From Edolisoma coerulescens (lineage: Eukaryota > Chordata > Aves > Passeriformes > Campephagidae): a DNA stretch of 64,000 bases. A program made the translations under genes and the position numbers. Shown here piece after piece: positions 36,731 to 47,739 of this stretch. The stretch spans positions 102,620-166,619 of the forward strand of contig VWZW01007175.1 of the NCBI GenBank assembly GCA_013397115.1, read 5' to 3'. Under the pieces are notes generated by a model. It did not search any database and was not told the origin of the DNA. It saw only the letters and a program-made list of their open reading frames with translations. How positions within the stretch are numbered: position 1 is the stretch's first letter; the number at the start of each line of letters is the position of its first letter.

Positions 36731-37422
36731 TTGGGATGATTTGGGGGAGTCAGGATCAGACTGTGAATGAGGAGCTGGGATTTTGCTGCCTCCAAAAATG
36801 AATAATCCAGAAAACAGCTCAGTTTCAAGAAGTGAGATCAACCTCTTCAAACTGGGGTGATTGGGGGAGTCAGGACCAGACTGTGTATGAGGAGCTGGGG
36901 TTTTGCTGCCTCTAAAATGGAATAATCCAGAAAACAGCTCCATTTCAGCAAGTGGGATCAATGTCTTGGGGTAATTGAGGGAGTCAGGATCAGACCTGCG
37001 AATGAGGAGAAGATGTTTTGCTGCCTCCAAAACTGAATAATCTAGAAAACAGCTCTGTTTCAAAAAGTGGGATCAGCCTCTTGGGGTGATTGAGGGAATC
37101 AGGATCAGACTGTGAATGAAGAGATGGGGTTTTGCTGCCTCCAAAACGGAATAATGTAGAAAACAGCTCAGTTTCAAAAAGTGGGATCAACCTCTTCAAA
37201 CTGAGATGATTGAGGGAGTCAGGATCAGACCTGCAAATGAGTTTTGCTGCCTCCAAAACTTAATAATCCAGAAAACAGCTCCGTTTCAAAAAGCGGGATC
37301 ATCCTCTTGGGGTGATTGAGGGAATCAGGATCAGACTGTGAATGAGGAGCTGGGGTTTTGCTGCCTCCAAAAATGAATAATCCAGAAAACAGCTCTGCTT
37401 CAAAAAGCAGGATCGACCCCTT
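36731..37422. repeat. Tandem array, ~115-bp unit, six copies
   Basis: Units start near 36731, 36854, 36968, 37083, 37205 and 37299. Each has GATTGAGGGAGTCAGGATCA, TTTTGCTGCCTCCAAAA and AATAATCCAGAAAACAGCTC, followed by a 'tttcaaaaagtgggatc' segment. Unit length varies (94-123 bp); the fifth is shortened by a deletion. The array carries long open frames on the minus strand that I do not take as coding. Confidence 0.95.
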
Positions 37423-37435
37423 CCTTGTGACTCTG

Positions 37436-37925
37436 TTATCAGACTCAAGTTATCATTTGTGTGCTATCTCTCTCTTTGATAAGGTGCAGCCTTATCTGGC
37501 TCTGCCATTAGAAAAGCGCAGCGCCCGTTAGTGATATTTATTTGTCTGATAAAACACAACATTTCCAGCTTGGACCTGTTCATTTGGATTTTAGACTTCT
37601 GCTATTTACTCTCAGTTTCTATGGGAACCTGGGCTGTTTCTGCAGTGGAGAATAAAGAGATGAGGAGAACTCTTGGAAAACACAACTCCATTTCTCCCCT
37701 GAATTGCCAGGCACAAACACAGCTCTGAGCCAAATAAACTGGGAAGGGAACAATCAAGGCAGGAGAGCTGATAATCATTGAGTCCCTGCTTGCTGAAACA
37801 TCTCAGTTATGCTTTTCTGCTTGGAAAATCCAGGTGTGATGCTGAAAAGTTGGGTTTGGGGAGGAGATAACAGGTTGGGGTGCTTGGCTTTGTGGCTATT
37901 TTAGTGCAGACTAGAGATAATATCA
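37436..37925. promoter_or_regulatory. GATA-motif cluster (candidate enhancer)
   Basis: Repeat-free sequence directly after the tandem array. WGATA-type sites in either orientation are seen at about 37436, 37450, 37478 (TTTGATAAGG), 37491 (CCTTATCTGG), 37548, 37769, 37865 and 37916. Five fall within 120 bp, and two lie back to back 8 bp apart. Enhancer function is inferred. Confidence 0.35.
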
Positions 37926-38144
37926 AACCCCTCTCTTCTTGGTGTAATTAATTACAGCTGCTGAGGTGGAAACGTGGTTCTTGTACAATTCTGTACATGA
38001 GAAACACACTCCAGGTCCCCCATTCCAGGGTATCCTTCAGGATCTGCTGCTTCTCTCAGTGCTTAATGCAGATGAGCTGAAATAATGAACAGGAAATAAT
38101 TGGGAAAATCCCTGTAAGGACATTCCTTGCAGCACCACGATGTG

Positions 38145-38222
38145 AATTCTGGACAAGGTGCTGGACTGAGGCTTGGGCTTGATGATCTGACAAGTCTTTT
38201 CCAACCTAAAGGATTCTGTGTT
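38145..38222 (+). mobile_element. CR1 LINE 3' tail
   Basis: GGCTTGATGATCTGACAAGT, then CTTTTCCAACCTAAAGGATT and CTGTG. Confidence 0.85.
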
Positions 38223-38382
38223 TGCATTCCCACCTGACTGGGAGGGATGTGGGCACGGTGCTCTGAATACAGAGTGTCAGCAAGCTGAAGATGAATTTTG
38301 CGTCTTCCAACAGGTCTGGGTTTAAAATCCAGCAGATTTGGGGAACTTGGCGAGGATATAAACAACAAAAAGGCTTTTGAAA

Positions 38383-38552
38383 CAGTTGGCCCAGAGCAAC
38401 TGTGGCTGCCCCTGGGTCCCTGGCAGTGTCCCAGGCCAGGTTGGATGGGGCTTGGAGCAGCCTGGGACAGTGGAAGGTGTCCCTGCCCATGGCAGGGGTG
38501 GCACTGGATGGGCTTTGAGGTCTCTTCCAAACCATTCCATGATTCTGGGATT
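38383..38552 (+). mobile_element. CR1 LINE 3' end
   Basis: CCCAGAGCAACTGTGGCTGC, GGGGCTTGGAGCAGCCTGGG and the tail CTTCCAAACCATTCCATGAT. Confidence 0.92.
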
Positions 38553-39429
38553 TCAACAGAGTCACTTCCTCAACACCAGCAGAGCCTCTGATATTGGAGG
38601 CTCCAGGAAAAAAGCCTTTTTTTACAGCCCTTGGGCTGAAATTGGCTCATCCTTCCATCCCTGAATCCAGGGGAGGGGTTTGGAGCCCTGGCAGCTTTGG
38701 AAATGCCACGGCTGCTGTCAAAAGGCCTCACATAGAAAGCCTCAAAACCCACTCTGCTAAAAAATAAACAGAGAACCACATATTTTGTGCCTTAATAAGC
38801 TAAAACACTGGCACCTACTTAAAAAGGCAATTTTGATTTAGTCCTGATGCAGACAGTCTTAATCCCCACGCAGGGCTTACAAAGGAGCTCTGCCCTCCTG
38901 CCTTGCCTGGCGTTAATCAGGCTGAGGTGCCTGACAGGAAAATCTCACAGAATTATGTTGGTTCGGCGCAGAGCTGAGCTCAGGCCTCCCCTGATTCATT
39001 TCCAGGCAAAGGGAAGCTCATTTGGAAGCTCCACTGCTAATTCCAGGAAAGGAAGAAGGCATTAAGGCTCTGCTGGGAGTTTCAAGTGACAGCAGAGCCA
39101 TTAGCGGAGGGGAAGTGCAGGAAGATGATCTTTATCAGGAACCACATGTTTGGTTGTGTAGTTCAACCCCAGCAATCACTATTTACCCCTCGGTCAGGGA
39201 TTGTTTTATTGCATTGAAAATGAAACATTTGTGGGTCTCTCCATCCTCTCAGTGAGCAGCAGGTGGAGTTTGGGTGTTTGCCGAAGGTGCTGAAAGAGGG
39301 AGGAGTAAAACCTCTGAAAATCCCCTCTGAAAACAGAAATAGGCTTGTGGAAGGGTTTTGTGTAGGCCGAGCATGAGGTGATGCTGGAGAAGGGAAGGCC
39401 TTTGGAAAGAGTCTCTCCCCATCTTTTTT

Positions 39430-40020
39430 GGGGAATCTTTTCAGGCACTGGAAGGCCACAATGAGGTCACCCCTCATCTCCTCTCCAGGCTGAACTGATG
39501 CCTGAGGGGGCCACCTAAAAACCAGAGACTGGACAGGAATAAGGGAATAAAGGCAGGTATTTATTTGAAGGCCTTCAAGGCACACCCTGGGCAGGCCAAA
39601 GGCTCCACCCAAGAGGGACCCTGGGTCACGGGTTCTTCTCCCTTTTATAAGTTTGGTCCATTTGCGTATCAGGGTTAATTCTCCAATTACAACCCCAGTT
39701 AATGATGTAATTACCCCAGGTTTGCCCTCTCAAGGCTTTAGTTTACACATTCTGGGGCCTGGGACAATCTGGGTGTCCTTGGAGAGCAAACCTGGAGAGG
39801 TTTGTTGTGTCTGACCAGCACGAGAGAACAGCAGCTCACAGGGCACAGCGAACTTCAGAGTTACACACTGGGCAGTGCAGGGTTTGAAAATATAAAAGTT
39901 AAAACCTGAGGCATCAGAACAATCCCAGCTCTCCCAGCCTTTCCTCCCAGCAGAGCTGCCCCATCCCTCTGATCATCCCAGTGCCTCCTCTGGGCTCGCT
40001 CCAACAGCTCAAATCCTTGC
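39430..40020 (-). mobile_element. CR1 LINE fragment split by an LTR insertion
   Basis: Antisense CR1 in two pieces: 39430-39495 (GGCACTGGAAGGCCACAATG to CCAGGCTGAAC) and 39917-40020 (GAACAATCCCAGCTCTCCCA onward). The uninterrupted equivalent is at 3060-3140. A solo LTR sits between the pieces. Confidence 0.88.
39496..39916 (-). mobile_element. Solo LTR of an endogenous retrovirus, 421 bp
   Basis: Bounded by 12-bp perfect inverted termini (TGATGCCTGAGG / CCTGAGGCATCA) with the canonical TG...CA ends, and flanked by a 4-bp target duplication GAAC (39492-39495 and 39917-39920). On the minus strand a TATAAAA box (39643-39649) lies about 80 bp upstream of an AATAAA signal (39560-39565), the order expected for U3-R of an LTR. 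There are no internal genes, so this is a recombined solo LTR. A 4-bp duplication is more typical of ERV1-type integrases than ERVL (5) or ERVK (6). Family not identified. Confidence 0.88.
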
Positions 40021-41423
40021 TGTGATCTGCATTTTGTCTGGAATGCTCCCACAAAGGGATCATCCCTTGGGAGGGCCGAGGTTTCTGTTGGAAAAGCACG
40101 AGGAGGGTGGGTTTGGTGTGCAGTGTTCTGCTCCTTCCTGTAACACCTCTCCAGGAGCTCCTGCGAACCCTCCAGAGGCTGCCAGAGTATTCCAGGGAAT
40201 GTCACCTCATGCTTGCTCTGCTTCTCCACGTGCTTCCTGTTCTCCTGAGGAGGAAAACGGGCCTTTGACCTGATCCCAGACATCCCCCAGGTGATCTGTC
40301 CTAGGGTGAATCTCCAGTGGATCTTCATTTTCCACATCAGGAGATGGATCTGAAGAGACGAAGTGAATTCACCAGGATTCATAAAAATCGAGGTCTGACA
40401 CCATCCTGCTCTCCCCCATCCTCAGGGAACAGCTGGCAGAGCAGGAGCCCGAGGGGGAAAGAGCTTCACCTGCAGAATGATTTCCCCTGTAAGGAGCTAA
40501 CACTGGGTCATTACAGCACAGAATTAGGCTGTAAAAGTCAGGTACTGAAATGCGGGGGACAGTTCCTAGAGCAGGGCGTGTTCAGCGTTATCCCAGATAT
40601 TAAACATTCAGATAGTCCAAAACACCCCTGGATTTTAGTGAAATAATGTCACCCTTTACTAAATACATCTTGAAAATGCTGAATTGTGGGCAGTTTTCAG
40701 GCTGGAGAGCCCCAGCGTGCTCAGCCATAACTCCTGTGGTGCTGTAGTTTGTACAAAGCCAGGCTGTTCTCCTGCTCCTTCCCTGGTGATCCCTGACATT
40801 CCATCCTTCTTCTTGCTCATCAGTTGGGAGCTGATGCTTCCCTTGGGCTGTCTTAGGAGGGATTGTCATCCCAGAGCCTGGTTTTGGCTTTGGAAGTTTG
40901 GGTTATTTTTTTCTATCTCATTTTCATTTCATCTTTATTGGAAAAGCACTGAGGTGCTTCCGCCAGGCCCTTCCCAAGGTCCTTCTGCAGCTCTTTCTGG
41001 CTCTGTTTCTTTTCTGCTGCTCTGAGTGGCTGAATGTCCACAGAAATCTCCTAGGTACCTTTATCCATCTGAATTTTGACTCCATCAAGCAGCAGCAGCC
41101 CCAGCAGAGCACCCTCGGGGTCATAGGTGGTGTCCCTCTGCTCTCCAGAGTAGTTCTTTCTCCATGAGAAGACCTTTCCTGGCAGCTTTGTGTCTTTAAT
41201 GGCCTTTGCTGGGGAACATTCTGAGAGAACTTTTGGAAACCACATCAGCCCTGGGGAGCAGATCGACCTTTAGTGTGACCCTTCAGGAACCTCAGTGTGT
41301 CCCTTTGTAGGAGACAGTAAATCGATCTTATTCTGCTCTTGATGAGAGTTTTCACTTATAAAGACACAAATGATACAAGCCAGAGGTCCCCAGGTCAGCT
41401 CTGCGAGTCTGTCACAGGCTTAT

Positions 41424-42198
41424 GGAGTTATTGAGGCTGGAAAAGCCCTCCAGGATCACTGAATCCACCCTGTGCCCGATGCCCACCATGTCCCCAGCCC
41501 AGAGCACTGAGTGCCACCTCCAGCCCTTCCTGGGACACCTCCAGGGATGGGCACTCCAAACCTCCCTGGGCAGCCCCTGCCAAGGCCTGAGCACCCTTTC
41601 CATGCAGAAATTCCTGCTGCTGTCCAGCCTGAGCCTCCCCTGGCCCAGCCTGAGGCCGTTTCCCCTTGTCCTGTCCCTGTTCCCTGGGAGCAGAGCCCGA
41701 CCCCCCCGGCTGCCCCCTCCTGTCAGGGAGTTGTGCAGAGCCACAAGGGCCCCCCTGAGCCTCCTTTGCTCCAGGCTGAGCCCCTTTCCCAGCTCCCTCA
41801 GCCGCTCCTGGGGCTCCAGCCCCTTCCCAGCTCCGTTCCCTGCCCTGGACACGCTCCAGCCCCTCCAGGGCTCTCTGGCTGGGAGGGCCCAGAACTGGAC
41901 ACGGCCCTGGAGGTCCCTCAGCAGGGCCAGCAGGGGACGGGCCCTGCCCTGGGCCTGTGGCCACCCCATGGCTGGCACAGCCCCCCTGGGCTCCTGTCCA
42001 GCCGCTGGCACAGCACCCCCAGGGCCTTTCCCGACGGGCCCTTTCCAGCCCCTCTGCCCCGGCCTGGAGCTGCAGGGCTTGGGCTGAGCCCAGGGCAGGG
42101 CCCGGCACTTGGCCTTGCTGGACCTCAGCCCATGGATCCAGCCTGTGCTGATCCCCCTGCAGAGCCTCCTGCCCTCCAGCACACCCACACTCCTGCCT
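41424..42198 (-). mobile_element. CR1 LINE, ~775 bp, longest copy in the window
   Basis: Antisense: it begins GAGGCTGGAAAAGCCCTCCA, then CCCAGAGCACTGAGTGCCAC and CCTGTCCCTGTTCCCTGGGA, and ends around GGCACTTGGCCTTGCTGGAC and GAGCCTCCTGCCCTCCAGCA. This reaches further 5' than other copies. It is very GC-rich and makes long spurious ORFs. Same subfamily as 59875 and 61850. Confidence 0.93.
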
Positions 42199-43559
42199 AG
42201 AAATCTTTAAACAAGTTTTGTTGCCTTCTGGGGAAGCAGTGGGGGTGTAAATCTGCTGCTCCATGAAAATGTACGGAATTCCAGTATATCTGTGCTACCT
42301 ACAGAAAAGTTATATCAGGGAATTGGGGCACCCTGGAGAGCTGCAGGTGATGCGGGGAGGCAGAGGGGCACTGGGAGGGGAGGCATTGCTGTGGGGACAG
42401 ACTGAGAGCGCTGCAGTTGTTTGATAAAAACAATTACGATGCTTTGAAAAAATGGAGCTGCTCCATAAAAGCAGGACAGGAACCAAACAAAAGCGTGGAG
42501 GAGCACACGGATGTCCCCAAAGGCCAGGCCTTCCTAGAGGTGTTCGAGGGTATGTGGCAACGAGCTGAAGGATCCTCTCTGGAAACGTGGGATGTTCCTG
42601 CCCTCCAGTGGAAGCATGGGAAAGTGCTGGATAAGGGAAAGGAACCTTCCGAGGATGCTAAGAAGCCTTCAGGGAGCTCCTTGCTTCTGATCTGCTGTCC
42701 CCTGAGCTGCCCCTGGCGTCCTGTGCCGGAGCCCTCGGTGCCCTCTGCATTCCCCACCCCAGACCTGCTGCTGTGCCTGTGTCCCACGGAATTTTCCAGA
42801 GCTCGGCACTGATCCAAGGGGATGATGTGTGAGAGTCCCGTGTTGGGAACGTGGCTTGGAGGGGTTTTGGGGGAGCACTCGTCCGTGCAATTTCAGCTCC
42901 TGGGATGGCGCGAGCCCTTCTCCAGAATGAGCTGCGTGCATGGGAGGTGTTTCAGGAAAGACTGTGCTCCGTCAGAAAAGCAGGAATGACGTTGAACTGC
43001 TGGGATGTGCAGGGTTTGCTGCCTGGATTCCCCAAATGAGCCAGCTTGCATCCCTTGCCCAGCCAAGGAGTTCTCTGGGGTAAAAAGCCCTGGGAGTTCA
43101 GGTGCTGTGTTTGGCTCCTTGTTTCCCTAATCCCTTCCTGAGTAGCTCGGGACAATATTCCAGCGTTGTCAGAGCGCTTGGGAGTTTCTCCCACGGTGAA
43201 TTCTGGCGCAGTAGCGCGAACTCTGCTTTTCCCTGGCTGCCATGTGTTAAATAAATAAATGCCTGATAAGAACTTCCTTTTATCTGGTCAGGACAAGCTG
43301 TAAGATCGAGCAGCTCCCGTCTCACCACGTCAGACGCGAGCAGCTTCCAGGGCAGCCCGGGAGACACAGCTCTGGGGTTTGGTGCTTTCAGACACTGCAA
43401 GGAGGGGCCTTGAGCTTCCCAGTTTATCCCAGTTCTGTGCAGATCTGCTGGAAGTGCCTCAGTGCATCCAGCTGGGTCCTCCAGCAGGTGGCTGGAAGGG
43501 GGAAAAGAGCAAAGAGGTAATTATTGATTTATTGATTTATTGATTGGTCTCCAGCAATC

Positions 43560-44900
43560 TGGGACTCGAGCACTTCCTGCTGTCACTAGATTTGAGCATT
43601 CCTTGGTGGGTTTCTCCTCCTGAATCTGCACAGCTGCTTCCCTGGCACACCCTGACCTTTTCAACTCTGATCAGCTCCTGCCAGAGTTGTCTCTTCCCCT
43701 AGCGCAGAATCCCATCCAGATCCATGCTCCTTGCCATCCCTTCCCAGTGCCTTTTCCAACCTTACTCCTTAGCTTTTGAGGCGAGGGTAGTACAAGTGGA
43801 TGAATGACCATCACCACCTGCTTAGGCAGGATTTTTTCCCCCCTCACTGCATTCCTCCAGGATTTCCAGTGTAGGTATCACCTTGTCCTTCGGTGTCTTC
43901 AATTCCTTAGGCAGTTTTTCACCTCGGGTTCCTGTTTGCTGGTTTTGGTGATTTCATATCCTTGACCAATGCTGTCATTTTACTTCTTCTGCCTGTTTTT
44001 CCAGTTCATCCCTGAAGATGTTGAGCAGGAAGGATTTGAGCACTGCTGGCCTCCCTCCATTAGGAAAGCGAGCCGTGCATTTCCTATTTTGCACTTTTCT
44101 TGTTTGAATCAATGCACAGCCCTTCCTTCTCATATCACTTCTGTAAGAGCCTTTCAAACCCTGTCAGATGCCTTCAGGAAACCCAAGCCAACTGCATCCA
44201 GCAGATCTCTCCTCCCCATGTGCCTGGGGACTCCTTCAAAGAGCTCCAGTAGGCTCGGGAAGCGCCTTGGCTCTCCCCCAAAGAACTCAGATTTATCCAT
44301 GTGTCAAGTGCTTCTGTTAGGACAGATGTTGGGTTTAGGGGACTACAGGGCTCTGGATCCCATCAAAAAGCCACTTCCATCCTCGAGGTCACACAGAAGT
44401 GCTGGGGGAGGCCCATGTGGTCCCTTGGTCGATGTGGGTTCCTGTCCTGACACTTCAGTGGGGTTCCCCTGGAGCTTCCCTAGGAAGGAAGATGTGCTGG
44501 GAGGGTCTCCCCGAGACCTTCCACGTTGAGCCCAGGGGTAAAAAGGGCACTGAGCTTCTCTCACATGGCTTTGTTCTCCTTGGTGGGCTCTTTCCAGAGG
44601 GTCTCTGTAGGGTCTCTACAGCCCATGGTCAGGCTCGTGCTGCTGCTGTGGTCAGGAAGGGTTTATTATTTGGTTTGAATCTTTTGAAGCCATTATTTGC
44701 ATTTTTTTTCTGTCTTATGGTGTTTTTTCCTTTCAAGTGGACAGAATTTTCTTTCCTCTTTCTTGATTTGTTTGAAACTACTTTGTATTTGAAGGGTGCT
44801 CCTGCTTTTAACATCTCGGCTTGTGCTCAGCTGCTCCAAATTCCTGCTGGCCTCTCCTAGATCCACGCCGGGTGTGTTTGCTGTGTCCACATCTCCACGT
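43560..44900 (-). mobile_element. Possible old antisense CR1-like interior
   Basis: Pyrimidine-rich segment with stretches (GAAGATGTTGAGCAGGA; GGACTCCTTCAAAGAGCTCC) that recall antisense CR1 reverse-transcriptase regions. Highly diverged, with no readable ORF of any length. Assignment is tentative. Confidence 0.35.
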
Positions 44901-45099
44901 GCCACTGCTGAGATTTCATTCTCCTCATCAGCTCTTTTAGCTGCTCTTTGAATTCCCTTTTGTGACTTTGGAAGGGGTGCTTTTTTACGAAGCCTCTCTC
45001 CGGCAGTGGTAGATCTAGCACATCATGGTTTTTCTCTTACATGGAGCTTCTCCCAAGGGTAGGACTTGGAATTGGGCCTGGCTTATCTTTTCTGATCTG

Positions 45100-45257
45100 T
45101 CATGTGGCTGTGGCTGCCCCATCCCTGGAAGTGTCCAAGGCCAGGTTGGACGGGGCTTGGAGCAGCCTGGGACAGTGGAAGGTGTCCCTGCCCATGGCAG
45201 GGGTGGCACTGGGTGGGCTTTGAAGTCCCTTCCATTCCAAACCATTCTGGGATTCCA
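45100..45257 (+). mobile_element. CR1 LINE 3' end
   Basis: TGGCTGCCCCATCCCTGGAA, GGGGCTTGGAGCAGCCTGGG and the tail CCATTCCAAACCATTCTGGG. Confidence 0.92.
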
Positions 45258-47739
45258 TGAAATGCCCCTCAGCAGCCCCTGGAGAAGGAACACAAGTTCT
45301 CTCAGGGTACATCTTTGCCTCTTGGCAGCTGCCAAGCTGGAAACCAGCTCACAAGGAATTTTTTCCCAGAGGATTTGGGCCGTTGGAAAGAAGAACTGAG
45401 GGCAAAATGTCGACAGAGTTGTCTGAAACCCCCGGGACTTGAACAAATGCACAATTAGCAAGCTGGACAAATAAATGTGTCTGACATCATCAATTTATTG
45501 ATCTGTTCTCCACATTCCTTAAAAAATTGAAGAGGAGAAAGCCGCAACCGAATCCTTTGACCGTGAGCATCGCCGTTGCCTTGGGGACCTTGCCCTGTGC
45601 AGGTCCTGCCTGGAGGCTGGAGGCAAAGGGGCTCCTTGGTGCCGACATGCTCAGCTGAGCCATTTTGGGGGTGCTGGGATCTAATTAGCACTTTGCAATT
45701 AGCTGGGGAGATTTCATTGAGCAGAACTGTGATTTGAGCAATTTCAAGTAGTTAGGCTGAGCTTTCCTTGAGATCATGTCTGGCTTTCCAAGGGTGGAAC
45801 ACGGCTCTTCCCCACTGAATCCCAACAACTTCCCTTAAAATACCTTTGTGTTCAGTCCTTTGTGTTCAGTGTTCAGTCCTTGGAATCCAGTTTGGTAGCT
45901 GGGATTTATCACCCTTGCAGAGTTCATTTGGAATTGTAATGCAAAATTCTTGTTTTCCTGAGTATTCACATGGGTTTTCCTGGGTGTTTTCCAAAGGAAA
46001 AAATCCTCAAGGGATCTGTAGGTATTGCCTCTGAAGTCAGTCAGAAAAGCAAAAGGAAAAACCCTTGATGCCTTATTTTCCAAATAGATTTTATTGTCTA
46101 CAGATCCAAACTGTTGAATCCAGGAGGATGAGGAGAAAAATGAGGAGAAAAGAGGGAATTCAGGGAATTGTCTCCTTGCTGACCAAAATACTCTTTTTTT
46201 TTTCCTTCTGAATTATTCAAGGACCTTAAAGATCACCATGGGGAGTTTCTTTTTCACTGACTTTGTGCCAACTATCCCCAAAACTCAGCTGAATCAGCTG
46301 CTCAGTCTGGGGGTTTCAACCCCAATTTGCCCCAGGAATCCCTGATTTGAATATGAATTTATTTGGCTGTTGATAAATAACATTTTATTGCTCTTCCATT
46401 TTATATCAGGTGTTCTTTTCCTTGGAATGAAATGAGGTTGTCAGGGTCCAAGCACAGCATTTGAGGTGCCGTGAGAGTTCTTCTGCTCTTCCCTAGGATC
46501 TTGTTCTGCCTGGAATTCCAGGTTGTGCTGGGCCAGGATAGAATGTGATATGAGGCATTTCTTTGGCATCCAGCTAAAATCGTCTGGAGTTAAAACAAGA
46601 GAGCAGGAAAAAGGGAGGGAAAAGAGAAGGAACACCCCCCATCCTTAAGCAATATCCTTTAACGCTGCACAGAACAGGAAACTCCACCAGAGGAAGGAAT
46701 ACTCCACATCCTCCCTCCGCCCCTTTTAATTAAAATGGATTCAGATCTGGGGTTTGTAATCAGGCCATTCTGTAGGGTGTCTTGTTTGAACTATTTCAAG
46801 ACATTTTGGCACAAGGAATATTACAAATGTTGTTTTACCCGGAGCTGAATCCAGCACTTCCCAAAGAAGGAGGTAGGGAGAGTCCTGTGGGAAGCGTGGG
46901 GCTGTTTCCTTAGGAGTTCAAGGAGGAACACGTGCATCTGGAAAACAAATACACATTTCCACGGTGACCTCCCTGTGACTTCCAGAGAAAACCAGGGAGT
47001 GCGTGCCCTAAAAGCCCTCCCTGTGCTCTGCTGAGGGCGCTTGGGTCAGATCTGTACGGAGTTCCCATCAGCTGGCATTTTCTATCCCGGTGTGTTTGGC
47101 TCTTCCACCAAAATTTTGGCTTTTTCCTGGCACATCAGCGTTGTGTGGATGTGTGATGGACAATTCCACAACGTGGGCGCCGGAACTGGGGAGTGGAGGG
47201 TTGGGATTTTGGGAGCTCAGACCCCTGGGGGCCGTTGTGAGCTTCAAAGGGAGCAATGCACTTCCCTGTGTTACAGGGGGAGAGGATCCCACAGGAATAT
47301 CTGGGAAAAAAAGGGTGAAATTTGCATTTGGAGGGGTTTTCTCCCAGATGAGGTCCCTTTGTGGGGTGGGAGGCGCTGAACCCAGCAGCACAAGGTGTTT
47401 AATATGGTACCACCAATCTCTTGGCACGTTTAGGGCTTCCACAACACTCACTTCAAAAAATCTTGACTTCTCAAAGAGCCTGGGTGAGGAGAAGCACTTT
47501 CTGAGCTGCTTTGGCTGCATTTGAGTGTGTCCAGTTACAATTCTGGGTGAGATCTGTGCAACATCCACATCTTCAAAGCCCTGGAATTCCAACGAATCTC
47601 TTTGTTTAACTACTGAACCAACCTGGGTTGAGCTCAGCTTGCTCCAGAAGCACAGTATCATGTTTGTGGTGCCGAGCTCTCACTGAAAAGTGATTTGCTT
47701 TTAAAAAAGGGGAGGGGACAAATGAACCTGTGAGGTTTT

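Noticed and set aside
36659..37256. Minus-strand frames with repeating 'LFETELFS...GGSKT' text
   Set aside because: Translation of the 115-bp tandem array; units vary in length and break the frame, so not a repeat protein.
41412..42264. Long open frames (258 and 278 codons) on the minus strand and 221-229 codons on the plus strand
   Set aside because: The whole interval is a GC-rich antisense CR1 3' region; open frames in several phases reflect low stop density, and the same text recurs in other CR1 copies at 59875 and 61850.
46441..46640. Possible LTR edge starting TGTCAGGGTCC
   Set aside because: No matching CA end, inverted terminus or target duplication could be found nearby.
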